From the NCBI RefSeq assembly GCF_014712675.1, contig NZ_JACXSI010000023.1, forward strand, positions 1 to 64,000: a stretch of 64,000 nucleotides of DNA, in the 5' to 3' direction. The translations under genes were made by a program, and so were the position numbers. Shown here in pieces: positions 25,438 to 34,900 of the stretch. The DNA comes from Peribacillus faecalis (GTDB lineage Bacteria > Bacillota > Bacilli > Bacillales > DSM-1321). The notes beneath the pieces were generated by a model. The model did no database searches. It was not told where the DNA came from and saw only the letters and a list, made by a program, of their open reading frames with translations. Numbering within the stretch: position 1 is the first letter of the stretch; the number at the start of each line of letters is the position of its first letter.

Positions 25438-27147
25438 TCATTCTTCTACACTAACATCCACAAATGTAAATGTATCTACGTCAAACAATCCTTGGTTCGT
25501 TAGTTTTAAAGAAGGAATAACCGGTAACGCCAAGAATGACAATGTCAATAATGGGGAAAATTCATCTGTAATGCCTAGAGAAGCTAGGGCTAACAGTAAT
25601 TCGCTGTATTCATCGTTTAGTTGCTCCGGCGAAACAGTTGTCATTAAGCCGCCGAACGGCAGAGACAACGAAGCAATTGTTTCACCATTGCAAGCAATCG
25701 AAATACCACCGCCAATTTTCTCAAGTTCTCTGATGGCCACATCCATATCTTCATCATTTGTACCGAGGCAAATAATGTTATGAGAATCATGCGCAATAGT
25801 TGTTGCGATAGCACCATTTTGCAGATTAAATCCTTTGACAATCCCCACCCCTGCGCTTCCGGTACCTTTATGGCGCTCAATCACTGCCATTTTCGCAAAT
25901 TCCTCATCGGCTGTAAATAATCCATTTTCTTGAGGGACTTTATACGTTGATTTTTTCGTTACAATTGAATTCGGAATGATCTCAATGACTCTTGCAATAT
26001 CTGAAGTCAAAGGCAAGTTCAATAGTTCTTTCGTATAATTGCCTAACACAACCGTATTTTCAAAAGAGCATTCCTTCACTTCCGCTGTTTCTTCCTCATA
26101 GCGAGTGCCGTTTACCCATACAGAATCAATATCAAATTCTTCAATTTCATTCAGTAAGATGAAATCAGCATCAAATCCTGGAGCAATCGCGCCTTTGCCT
26201 TTTAAATTATAGCATTGAGCTGCATTGAGCGAAGCCATTCTCATAACAGAATAAATATCAATTCCCGCTTTCAAGCATGAACGAACATGGTAATCGATGC
26301 TTCCTTCTTCTAATAAGTCATCAATATGCTTATCGTCTGTGCAGAACATAAGGCGATGTGACAGCTCTTTTCTGTAGCCATTTAATAAGTCATGGAGATT
26401 GCGGGCAGCGGAGCCTTCACGTAGCGCAACATACATCCCTCTTCTGACACGCTCAATCATTTCCTCCGGCTTAACGCACTCATGATCTGTAATAATGCCT
26501 GCTGTCAAATACGCATTAATATCTTTTCCGCTCAATCCGGCACCATGACCATCAATCGGCACATTGTTCTTAATTGCATCTGACAGTTTTTCCATCATAT
26601 CATCCTGACCTGATAAAACTGCCGGGAAATCCATGACTTCAGCCAAGCCGAGAACGAGCTCATGTTCATAAAGTGGCGCCAAATCTTCAGCTGTCAATGT
26701 TGCTCCATTGTCTTCAAAAGAAGTCGCCGGAACGCAGGAAGGAAGTTGATAACGGTAATTTAACATACAGTTTTCGCTGTCTTTCAACATCCATTCTATT
26801 CCTTTTACACCTTGGACATTTGCTATTTCATGGGGATCCGTGACAATAGTAGTGATTCCTCGCGGCAGTACTGCTTTTTGAAATTGAGAAGGAGAAAGCA
26901 TGCTGGATTCAATATGAACATGCGCATCAATAAGACCCGGGACCATTGTATATGCGGTGCCATCAATTTCTTGTTCGCCATTATAATCGCCGATGCCGAC
27001 AAATTTCCCATTATGAATGGCAACATCCGCACGTTCCATTTCATCGGTGAATACATTTACGAATTGGACATTTTTGATGACCAGATGAGGTAAAATCACA
27101 TTTTTCGCTGCTAATATTTGGGATTTGATTTGTTGTGGGGTTTTCAT
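25438..27147 (-). CDS. adeC: adenine deaminase
   Basis: A 569-residue amidohydrolase converting adenine to hypoxanthine and ammonia in purine salvage. Metal and active-site motifs are GLIDAHVHIESSM, the DPHEIANVQG block, GHGAGLSG, and FCTDDKHIDDLLEEG. The C-terminal domain has the family motif TIAHDSHNIICLGTN. Length and order match AdeC. ATG follows AGGAGGAATAACA. Upstream is a guanine-type purine riboswitch on the same strand, so expression probably responds to guanine or hypoxanthine, the latter being the product. Confidence 0.96.
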   Translation of the reverse strand: MKTPQQIKSQILAAKNVILPHLVIKNVQFVNVFTDEMERADVAIHNGKFVGIGDYNGEQEIDGTAYTMVPGLIDAHVHIESSMLSPSQFQKAVLPRGITTIVTDPHEIANVQGVKGIEWMLKDSENCMLNYRYQLPSCVPATSFEDNGATLTAEDLAPLYEHELVLGLAEVMDFPAVLSGQDDMMEKLSDAIKNNVPIDGHGAGLSGKDINAYLTAGIITDHECVKPEEMIERVRRGMYVALREGSAARNLHDLLNGYRKELSHRLMFCTDDKHIDDLLEEGSIDYHVRSCLKAGIDIYSVMRMASLNAAQCYNLKGKGAIAPGFDADFILLNEIEEFDIDSVWVNGTRYEEETAEVKECSFENTVVLGNYTKELLNLPLTSDIARVIEIIPNSIVTKKSTYKVPQENGLFTADEEFAKMAVIERHKGTGSAGVGIVKGFNLQNGAIATTIAHDSHNIICLGTNDEDMDVAIRELEKIGGGISIACNGETIASLSLPFGGLMTTVSPEQLNDEYSELLLALASLGITDEFSPLLTLSFLALPVIPSLKLTNQGLFDVDTFTFVDVSVEE

Positions 27148-27250
27148 TGTTATTCCTCCTCAAAATGATATTGGCAGGAGAAATAGTAAGTCAGGATAGG
27201 AGTATATAACAGAATCTTATAGTTGCCCATACATTCTGTACTTATCTATT

Positions 27251-27316
27251 CTCGTAGCCGAACTATTTACGGTAGTTTGTAGAAACTTTTGGACCATATT
27301 ACCAAGATTATACGAG
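27251..27316 (-). ncRNA. purine riboswitch aptamer (guanine class) upstream of adeC
   Basis: On the minus strand, P1 is CTCGTA (27311-27316) paired with TACGAG (27251-27256). The conserved core TATAATC, the L2 arm with ATATGG, AGTTTCTAC, and the L3 arm CCGTAAAT are all present. The specificity base next to P1 (C in GGCTACGAG) is C, as in guanine/hypoxanthine aptamers, not U as in adenine aptamers. About 100 nt separate it from the adeC start; no clear terminator was seen, but CUCC-rich segments could pair with the SD, suggesting translational control. Confidence 0.88.
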
Positions 27317-27574
27317 TTTGTTTTACTAATATAGAAGTTTTGTTTTCATTTCTTTAACCTTTTTATGCATTTTATCAACGCTTGAACGGATAGTCAATGA
27401 AAAAGTTCCTCTAACTATCACTTTTGTGAAATACAACACTTTCCATTATAAGGAAAAATATGCACTGAATTTATAGATACATGTGCAAAAAATTGACAAA
27501 ACCCTCCCTCCTATTTCACAGCTACTACATAAACGATGAGAATATGTAAAGAGACATGAAAGGAAGTGTGTTAA
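27317..27574. promoter_or_regulatory. divergent upstream region of adeC and the lipoprotein gene
   Basis: It is A/T-rich. TTGACA at 27494-27499 could be a -35 for the lipoprotein gene, though no good -10 follows at 17 bp. On the minus strand a TATATT-like element lies near 27334-27339, just upstream of the riboswitch. Nothing else is recognisable. Confidence 0.3.
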
Positions 27575-29287
27575 ATGCAGAAAAAAAATCGGATACCTCT
27601 AATTGCAAGCTTAATAGTGGCTATGGTTATTTCCGCCTGCAATCAAGCTTCTGATACGGATTCAACATCGAAAGAGACAGACTCCTCTACAAAAGAGACT
27701 ATTTATCTAGGGGAAGTTACATCAATTAAAGACGACACAATTGTTCTCGCTCTTGGAACTGAAAAAGAAATGTCAGAGCCTCCAGCTAGTGATGAATCAA
27801 ATACCAGCAAACAACCTGAACAAAGCCCTCCGGATAATAACGGCTCTGCACCTTCGAAACTTGATTTAACGGGTGAAAGTGTAGAAATCACTATTACGGA
27901 TGATACAAAGATCACCGTTGAAAACAGCGAAAACTCAAACAAAGGAACTGTTTCAGATATTGAAGCAGGTGATGTGTTATCAGTTACATGCGAAGAAGAC
28001 GATAGCAATGCGATTACTGTAGCCATTGAATCCGCTTCTCCCGGAGATGCATCAATGGGCGAAGGGCCATCCGATAAAGAAAGCATAGATTTAAGTAGTG
28101 CCTATACAGTAGACGGCAAAGAAGAAACCTCTGATGATGAGACATTCTCTTCTAGCAGTAAAGACGAAAATGCTATTTTAGTTAAAAATGGCGGCAGTCT
28201 GACATTGCGTAAAGCCACCATCACAAAATCTGGCGACACATCAAGCGCCAATGACAGTAATTTTTACGGTCTAAACAGCATTATCGCAGCAAATTCCGGC
28301 AGTTCGATTACAGTGAGCGATACAGAAATGAGCTCGGATTCTGAAGGTTCAAATGGGATTTTTGCAACAGGGGAAGGCTCAAAAATAACTGTTTCAAATG
28401 TTATCATTAAAACAACCGCAGATTCTGCCCGCGGCTTGGATGCTACTTATGGCGGCACAATTATCGCTAAAAATGTTGAAATTGAAACAGAAGGCGCACA
28501 TTGTGCTGCCTTGGCAACCGACCGCGGAGAAGGTACGATTGCCGTAACGGAAGGAACATTGAAAACAGCTGGCGATGGCTCGCCTTGTATTTATTCGACC
28601 GGCAATATTACAGCGGAAAAAGTGACCGGTACGGCAACTGGCGCACAAGCCGCTGTCATTGAAGGGAAAAACTCTATCACTTTAATAGAAAGTGACTTAA
28701 CCGGCTCCGGCGAGAATGGCGTCATGCTTTATCAAAGCACCTCTGGGGATGCCGCTGAAGGCACAAGTGTGCTGACCGTCAAAGACAGCATATTGACAAG
28801 CAACTCTTCCGGCCCGATGTTTTACGTAACAAATACAACTGCTGAAGTGAATCTGACAAACAGTCAACTATCTTGTCAATCCGATACATTAATTGATGCA
28901 GCCGGAAATGAGACAAACAATTGGGGTACACCTGGTTCAAACGGAGGCATATTGACCTTTAAAGCGAGCAATCAAAATCTTCAAGGGAAAGTAAAATGCG
29001 ACAACATCAGCAGTGTCGATCTTACACTGAAAGACCGCAGCACATACTTAGGAGCAATTGATAACGATAACACAGGAGAAGTATCTGTCTCCTTAGATAA
29101 AAACAGTATTTGGGATGTTGCCGATGATTCCTACGTCGCTTCATTAACTGATGAAGATGAAAAACTGGAGAATATTAATTCAAATGGATTCAATATTTAT
29201 TATGATGCGGGCAACAGTAAAAATGATTGGCTGGACGGAAAAACAATCACATTGCAAGGTGGAGGAAAACTTGCTCCTGTTAAGTAA
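27575..29287 (+). CDS. lipoprotein with parallel beta-helix-like repeats
   Basis: A 570-residue secreted protein. A signal peptide with lipobox VISAC gives lipid attachment at C22. A low-complexity Ser/Thr/Asp-rich linker (about 23-180) includes a small domain (IYLGEVTSIKDDTIVLAL...). From about 195 to 540, repeated short strands such as GSLTLRKATITKSGD, SSITVSDTEMSS, SKITVSNVIIKT and GTIIAKNVEIET indicate a right-handed beta-helix (pectate-lyase-like fold). No catalytic residues can be named. Such proteins are often polysaccharide-binding or adhesive. It lies next to an LPXTG adhesin and sortase, and may belong to the same accessory surface block. SD GGAAGTG. Confidence 0.75.
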   Translation: MQKKNRIPLIASLIVAMVISACNQASDTDSTSKETDSSTKETIYLGEVTSIKDDTIVLALGTEKEMSEPPASDESNTSKQPEQSPPDNNGSAPSKLDLTGESVEITITDDTKITVENSENSNKGTVSDIEAGDVLSVTCEEDDSNAITVAIESASPGDASMGEGPSDKESIDLSSAYTVDGKEETSDDETFSSSSKDENAILVKNGGSLTLRKATITKSGDTSSANDSNFYGLNSIIAANSGSSITVSDTEMSSDSEGSNGIFATGEGSKITVSNVIIKTTADSARGLDATYGGTIIAKNVEIETEGAHCAALATDRGEGTIAVTEGTLKTAGDGSPCIYSTGNITAEKVTGTATGAQAAVIEGKNSITLIESDLTGSGENGVMLYQSTSGDAAEGTSVLTVKDSILTSNSSGPMFYVTNTTAEVNLTNSQLSCQSDTLIDAAGNETNNWGTPGSNGGILTFKASNQNLQGKVKCDNISSVDLTLKDRSTYLGAIDNDNTGEVSVSLDKNSIWDVADDSYVASLTDEDEKLENINSNGFNIYYDAGNSKNDWLDGKTITLQGGGKLAPVK

Positions 29288-29320
29288 TAAATATGTGTTA
29301 TTGATGTAAAACTTGAAAAA

Positions 29321-29371
29321 TAAGAGGCTGTCCGAAAAAGTCTATTAGACAATTTTTCGGACAGCCTCTCT
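29321..29371. terminator. bidirectional terminator, lipoprotein / adhesin
   Basis: The 17-bp arms AGAGGCTGTCCGAAAAA and TTTTTCGGACAGCCTCT lie between the convergent genes. It is one of the longest perfect stems in the window. Confidence 0.88.
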
Positions 29372-29390
29372 ACTTTTCAATCTAATTAGT

Positions 29391-32300
29391 TTAATTGTTC
29401 ATAGGCACTTTCTTTTTCCAAAGAATACACCCTATAAGTATTAGTAAAATTCCTAATACTATTTTTCCTATTGGATAGTTTTCTCCAGTTTGAGGTAGCT
29501 TTTTGCCGTCTTTACCTCCGTTTAGTTTCCCCTCACTGCTCGAGTTTCCTTTGTCCGCAGATTCAGGATTTTTGGAGTCTACAGCATCCTTTACGTCAAC
29601 TGATTCGCCTGAATCAGTTGGATTTGCAGGTCCTTCTGGATTCGAATCGTCAGGATTTTCCGGGTTATTAGGTTCTTCCGGTTTTGAATCATCTGGGTTT
29701 TCTGGGCTTGGTTTTTCCGGATATACAACTGGTATTCTCTCATTCTTTTTCACTAATTGCTTAACCTCAATCTGATCATCTTCAATAACAAAAGAGATTG
29801 GTGTACTATCTACTCTATAGCCTGCAGGTGCTTTCGTTTCAATAAGCTGGTAAGTACCTGCATCCAGATTCTCTACGTAAATTACTCCGTCTTTATCCGT
29901 TGTCAGCTGCTCTTTTCCAATAACTTCAGTGTATTCATCAGTTTTCTGCTTTTTGTATAGCAGTTTAAATTCTGCACCTTGCAAAACAATATCAGTGTTG
30001 CTGGCATTTACTTTCGTTAACTTGAAGGCACGGATGATTTTATTATTTTTAATTGTTAATTGCTCAACGGCTCCATTTGTGTCTGAATCAAGTACCACTT
30101 CTCTTTCAGCAGTGTCCAGAACGTAGCCTTCCTTTGCTTTAGTCTCTTTTAACGTATAACTGCCATACGGTAAGTCAGTAAATTCAACTTTACCATTTTC
30201 GTCGGTAGTACCCTTTTGAGTTACACCGTCTTTGTTGGAAAGTTCAAACTCTACACCATCTAATAACGTCTCATTATCAACAGCATCAACTTTAGTAATG
30301 ACTACTTTACCTGTACCACGCTGATTTACTTTAGTTACATCTACCGCTTCTCCTTGGTTTTCCTTGATTTCAAAGATAGCCGTCTTTCTTTCCTCTTCAT
30401 TGCTGTCCAACACATAATGATCAGGTGCTTTTGTTTCTTTGAAATAATACTTGCCTGGCTCTAAGTCGCTGACAATGATTTCACCTTTCTCATCTGTTGT
30501 CAGCTTCGATAGTTCTATATCATTGCCTTTTTCATCTTTAACGGTAACAATTTCTCCGCTTTCCTTGTAAAGAGTGAATTGCGCACCTTTGAGTGTGACT
30601 GGCTGACCGTTTTTATCTTTTTCTTGAGCATCTACTTTCGTCAGTTTTACCGCATGAGTAATTTTCACGTTTGCTACTTCAATGACTTTATTTTCATTGT
30701 CTTCAATCAAAGTATCTGTTTTTTCATTCATCGTGAAAGGTAAATCTTTCGCTGTTAAATAACCTGCTGGTGTTGTCGCTACTACTTCCCGTATGATGTA
30801 CTTGCCATAGCGGACTTTCTCAAATTCCACATGGCCATTCGCGTCGGATGTTGCTTCAGCAAGCTTATATTGACCAGTTTTATTGTAAAGTTCAAACTTT
30901 ACACCTGCTAAATTTACTTTTTCTCCAGTTACAAGATTATGCCCTATTTTGTGAAGTTTGATTGTCCCTTTGCTAGATGAGATGGAACCTGAAGAACTGT
31001 TGTATACATATTTGTCTGAAAAACCGTCCTCTATTAAATCACTATCTATTGCACTGCCTGTATAATTGATTGATGCTTGGTTGCTAAACTGTTCATTATT
31101 AGCGCCTGTGAAGAAAGTCTTATATTGTACTTGATAGCCTGTCTGCGTCAAATTTCCTAGAGTTAAAACAAATCCGCCATCTGTAAGAAATTCCACTTTT
31201 TCGCTTTCAACTTTCTTCCAACCATCATATGAAATTGAACCATTTTTATTAATCTTGTATTTTCGGATCTCAAATGTATCTTTCAATAGCAGCTGATTAG
31301 CAGATGGTTTGTCGGTTAACTTAATTTCTCCTAAATGGGAGTGAGATTTGTTAATATCGACTGTCCAGGTAATTGTTTCTTCATTAGGATTTGTCTGCGC
31401 TGTTTTCGATATTAATTCGTTAGCATTTTTAATATCGACTTTACCATTATAGGTATAGGTCTTCTTATCATCCGTTTTAAATACAGCTGTATTTGTGTAC
31501 ATTGAAGCTGAGCCTTCACTTTGACCGATAATGTCATCAGAATCTTTTGTCTGATACGTAATGATATAGGCTTGATTATTTTGATTACTGTCTAAGTCTT
31601 TGAAGGTAATCGTAAATCCAGTTATGCGATTTTCTATTTTACTTGATGAAATCTCATAATTGTCTTCCGATAACTCTACACCAGGAGTTCCTGTGTCATT
31701 ATTAGTCAAATTCAATTGTCTTATTGATACGCTTCCTAAATTCTCAATATGATGCCCCGCACCTACTGTATCGGTTACTGTCGCTCCGTTAATATCCTGC
31801 TTGTTAATATTGACCGCGATGTTCCAATTGAATGTTTGCGTTACATGATCAAACTCACCGTTTTTGTAGCCATTGTTTCCCGTTGGTGTGTTTCCAGGTT
31901 TATAAACCGCATCTTTCGTAATGGTGTTATTAGTTGAAGTCTGACCATTCCATGTTGCTACAGCTTTATTGCCATATTGTTCATACACCGTTCCATCTGG
32001 CAAAATATCAAACTTTGTTTTATACGTAATAGTTACTTTTGAGCCTTTTGGAATTTTCTCCATGAATTCTAATGTGTATCCTTTTCTTGCATCTAGTACT
32101 GTTAAAGTAGTTTCGTCATCATAACCTGTTATTGTGACGTACTGGCCAGTACCTTCATTTGGTTTCAAAAGTGATTGATAACTGTTGCCGTCTTTCTCAA
32201 TAAAAGTATCTACAACCTTAAAATTCTCTAAATCTTTTTCCGCATTAATCTCTAGTTTCCACGTAATCGTTTTATTGCTAAAATCAATCGGCCCACGAGA

Positions 32301-34064
32301 TTTTACAAAGATTCCTTCACCTAACGGGAGGATACCTTCTTTGACATACTGATTACTAGAACTGTCTGTGTTTGTGCTCGTTACAGTGTTTTTCACCGTC
32401 GAGGTTGTTGTAATGAATTCTTCTGTTGACACAGTGTCGTATGTAACTTTGAAGGCTTTTGTTACAGAGCCATTTTCCGCACTGTTGGCAAATTTGACAA
32501 CAAGCTTTTTGCCATCCTCACTAAAAACAACTGTATAACCACTTTTCGGAAGAGCAGTACTGCTCGCTTCTTTACCTTCCTCATTTACAACCACTTCATA
32601 CACCTTAATAGAATCAGAATCGATTTTATGTGCTCCCTCTAATGTATCGGTGATTTCTGCTTTTTCAGCCTCAATACTTGCTCCCAGGTAGTTGTATTGG
32701 ATTTCCCATCCAGCTCTATACTTATCACCTGATGGACCCACTTTTGCTAAAGGTGTACCATACGTAATTGTCACCTTTCCTTCAGCGGTCTCTGTAATAG
32801 ATTCATTATTTTTGAGACTGGCATTGTTTGTGAATGTTTCTGCCACATTCTCCGCTTTTCTTGTCACCTCTGTTTGGTATATGACTTTGTAAGCAAATTT
32901 TCCATCTTCTAGAAACTTAATCGGAAATGTATTCTCAACTGAAGATACTTTCGAAGATTCAATAACTCCATTGATTCCGACTTTGTATTTTTCAACTGTA
33001 ATAGAGTCTGGAACCAATATATGTCCCTCACCTATACCATCATTCAGCTCAGCATCCTTCAACTCTTTTCCGGCTCTGTTCGTCCAGACGGTCCAGTTAA
33101 TGTATTTCTTGCCATTTTTCGATTCAACTGTGCCTACTTTCGTCATCTTTTCTGATGAAGATGATGGCAGGAAAGTGAGATTCAAAGAAATCATATCACT
33201 GCCTTTAATCGGAATCTCAAGACTTTGTTCTAACTCTTCGTTACTTGCGAAGTTACCAAACTTGGCCGCAAAATCTAGCGTCATTGTATATTCGCCTGGC
33301 TCTACATCATCAAGGTAAGTAACTGTCACTAAACCTGTTGCATTTGTTTTATATTCAAATGGAGGCTCACCCGGCACTTCTACTGTTCCTTCTAAAGCCG
33401 ACTCATCAAACACTACAATTGACTGCGGCAATTGAAATGTAAAAGTAGAGCCTTTCGCATAGGGGGTTTCTATATTCAAATCAAAGCTGTAGAAAATCTT
33501 TGCCTCTTGATTCTCTTGTAGTTGTATATCGTCAGCATCTTCAGAATTTTTTATTGATAAATCACCTACTTTAAGTTCGATAAAATTCATCTTTACATCT
33601 GAAATTTCTACGACTTGTCTAGCTGATCCACCAATTGCTTTTATAGATTGTACTTGTATGGTGTTATCCTCTTCATCAACTGTTTCTTCTTGCACACCTG
33701 TAACTTCAATAACACCTGTCGCGTCTTGCTTTTGATTGGCGAAAAGTACTGCGATTACTAGTCCGTCAACTGTAATGGTATATGTACCAACCGCACTTTC
33801 ACCTTTTGACAATGTACCCGATAATTCATTTTCCAGCTTCAGCCCGCTATTATGTGTGTACGTTTGTTCAGTTATTTCATCCCCTGCTGTCAATATCCAT
33901 GGAATACTTGCTGCACCAGCTTCTTTCACTTCTATCTCACCAAAAGTAAAACTTTGCTTTAACGTATTGGCTTCAACAGTATTAGCACTTGCCATTAGCG
34001 GTCCTATGAAAGACTGAATGACTAGCAAAAATACCAATGCCATTAAACTCATTTTTTTCATCAT
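29391..34064 (-). CDS. LPXTG-anchored adhesin with collagen-binding-type and SpaA/Cna-B domains
   Basis: About 1,557 residues. A signal peptide (cleavage near MASANT) is followed by an adhesive head (about 165-300), then five repeated domains each beginning with a W-x-(V/I/L) strand (WTVWTNRAG, WEIQYNYLG, WKLEINAEK, WNIAVNINK, WTVDINKSH) like collagen-binding modules. Four SpaA/prealbumin-like domains (about 1035, 1140, 1255 and 1350 onward) have a lysine in KLxKVD/KLHKI and a glutamate in E(T)KAP/REVVA, suited to isopeptide bonds. A Pro/Asp/Glu-rich stalk, LPQTG about 35 residues from the end, a hydrophobic helix and KKK tail complete a sortase substrate. The upstream sortase overlaps in transcription (adjacent stop/start). 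GTG 34073 is also in frame but lacks an SD. Confidence 0.9.
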   Translation of the reverse strand: MMKKMSLMALVFLLVIQSFIGPLMASANTVEANTLKQSFTFGEIEVKEAGAASIPWILTAGDEITEQTYTHNSGLKLENELSGTLSKGESAVGTYTITVDGLVIAVLFANQKQDATGVIEVTGVQEETVDEEDNTIQVQSIKAIGGSARQVVEISDVKMNFIELKVGDLSIKNSEDADDIQLQENQEAKIFYSFDLNIETPYAKGSTFTFQLPQSIVVFDESALEGTVEVPGEPPFEYKTNATGLVTVTYLDDVEPGEYTMTLDFAAKFGNFASNEELEQSLEIPIKGSDMISLNLTFLPSSSSEKMTKVGTVESKNGKKYINWTVWTNRAGKELKDAELNDGIGEGHILVPDSITVEKYKVGINGVIESSKVSSVENTFPIKFLEDGKFAYKVIYQTEVTRKAENVAETFTNNASLKNNESITETAEGKVTITYGTPLAKVGPSGDKYRAGWEIQYNYLGASIEAEKAEITDTLEGAHKIDSDSIKVYEVVVNEEGKEASSTALPKSGYTVVFSEDGKKLVVKFANSAENGSVTKAFKVTYDTVSTEEFITTTSTVKNTVTSTNTDSSSNQYVKEGILPLGEGIFVKSRGPIDFSNKTITWKLEINAEKDLENFKVVDTFIEKDGNSYQSLLKPNEGTGQYVTITGYDDETTLTVLDARKGYTLEFMEKIPKGSKVTITYKTKFDILPDGTVYEQYGNKAVATWNGQTSTNNTITKDAVYKPGNTPTGNNGYKNGEFDHVTQTFNWNIAVNINKQDINGATVTDTVGAGHHIENLGSVSIRQLNLTNNDTGTPGVELSEDNYEISSSKIENRITGFTITFKDLDSNQNNQAYIITYQTKDSDDIIGQSEGSASMYTNTAVFKTDDKKTYTYNGKVDIKNANELISKTAQTNPNEETITWTVDINKSHSHLGEIKLTDKPSANQLLLKDTFEIRKYKINKNGSISYDGWKKVESEKVEFLTDGGFVLTLGNLTQTGYQVQYKTFFTGANNEQFSNQASINYTGSAIDSDLIEDGFSDKYVYNSSSGSISSSKGTIKLHKIGHNLVTGEKVNLAGVKFELYNKTGQYKLAEATSDANGHVEFEKVRYGKYIIREVVATTPAGYLTAKDLPFTMNEKTDTLIEDNENKVIEVANVKITHAVKLTKVDAQEKDKNGQPVTLKGAQFTLYKESGEIVTVKDEKGNDIELSKLTTDEKGEIIVSDLEPGKYYFKETKAPDHYVLDSNEEERKTAIFEIKENQGEAVDVTKVNQRGTGKVVITKVDAVDNETLLDGVEFELSNKDGVTQKGTTDENGKVEFTDLPYGSYTLKETKAKEGYVLDTAEREVVLDSDTNGAVEQLTIKNNKIIRAFKLTKVNASNTDIVLQGAEFKLLYKKQKTDEYTEVIGKEQLTTDKDGVIYVENLDAGTYQLIETKAPAGYRVDSTPISFVIEDDQIEVKQLVKKNERIPVVYPEKPSPENPDDSKPEEPNNPENPDDSNPEGPANPTDSGESVDVKDAVDSKNPESADKGNSSSEGKLNGGKDGKKLPQTGENYPIGKIVLGILLILIGCILWKKKVPMNN

Positions 34065-34073
34065 TTTCCCCAC

Positions 34074-34679
34074 TTATCTTTCAGTTATTAACTTTGCTTG
34101 AACAATTAATCTGTCAGTTGGATCTTTCACGCCTGCCGGGGTGCAAGTCACTAATGTTAAAAGTGGTGCATTCGCATCTTCCAGCACTTCAACCTCTGTT
34201 CTGTCTACAATAAAAGTTTTGACTACTTCAAATTCGTAAGTTGCTTCTTCCGTTTTAACTTCCAGAATGTCGTGATGCTCAAGTTCGTCTAACCGATTGA
34301 ATTGTTTCCCAAAAGTAGTGGAGCGGTGGCCAGCAAGTCCAACATTATTAATCCCGATTTCTTTATGCGGTTCAATCATACCGATACCTTTTCCGAGCAC
34401 ATCTTCACTTGCCCCATCAAAAATAACCATTTCAAAATCAATTTCCGGAATACGTAATATGCCTCTGGCTCCATCTAGCAACGACAGCTTGCCCTCTCTA
34501 TCACTGATTTGTACTTCTGATGCTAATATGGCTTGACCAGATGCACTTGTACTCCCTAAGCTCTCAAAAGCCTCTATAAGTTCCTCTTGGTGGTGATCTA
34601 AAAATAGTTTCTCAAGCTTAGAATGAAACAGAAAGAAAAAACCTAAAAGTAAAAATACTACACCGATGGCTCTGCGCAA
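34074..34679 (-). CDS. sortase (class D-like), partner of the downstream adhesin
   Basis: About 201 residues. An N-terminal membrane anchor (AIGVVFLLLGFFFLFH) is followed by a sortase barrel with the catalytic His in GLAGHRST, Cys in TLVTCTP and Arg in DRLIVQAKL. It cleaves LPXTG-type signals and attaches proteins to the wall. The adhesin gene begins within 10 bases after its stop, so the two form an operon and the adhesin is its likely substrate. TTG 34679 is preferred as start (AGGAAGAGG 5 nt upstream, one base after the stop of a short upstream frame); TTG 34700 is also in frame. Confidence 0.9.
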   Translation of the reverse strand: MRRAIGVVFLLLGFFFLFHSKLEKLFLDHHQEELIEAFESLGSTSASGQAILASEVQISDREGKLSLLDGARGILRIPEIDFEMVIFDGASEDVLGKGIGMIEPHKEIGINNVGLAGHRSTTFGKQFNRLDELEHHDILEVKTEEATYEFEVVKTFIVDRTEVEVLEDANAPLLTLVTCTPAGVKDPTDRLIVQAKLITER

Positions 34680-34680
34680 T

Positions 34681-34743
34681 TCAGCCTCTTCCTTTCTCAA
34701 TCTTCCTGTTTAACCATTCAGAAGCTTTTATGCAAAAAAGCAC
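34681..34743 (-). CDS. possible 20-residue leader peptide upstream of sortase
   Basis: GTG at 34743 has a strong SD (AGGAGGG, 9 nt spacing). The frame of 20 codons (MLFCIKASEWLNRKIEKGRG) ends in TGA one base before the sortase TTG start. The geometry suggests translational coupling. It may be a true leader peptide or the relic of a longer N-terminus. No homologue is known to me. Confidence 0.35.
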   Translation of the reverse strand: MLFCIKASEWLNRKIEKGRG

Positions 34744-34844
34744 AATATTCGTCCCTCCTATAAAACTCCCATTTTTTTCCTTGTAATCGCAGACAATTAT
34801 AAACAATAAATCCATTTTTATCCATAAAAATCACTTAATTTCGC

Positions 34845-34886
34845 CAAAAAAAATAACGCTATTCTGCATTTGCGCGAAAATAGCGT
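34845..34886 (-). terminator. intrinsic terminator of pdxR
   Basis: On the minus strand ACGCTATT/AATAGCGT is followed by TATTTTTTTT, 15 bp past the pdxR stop. Confidence 0.88.
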
Positions 34887-34900
34887 CATATCTCAAGATC

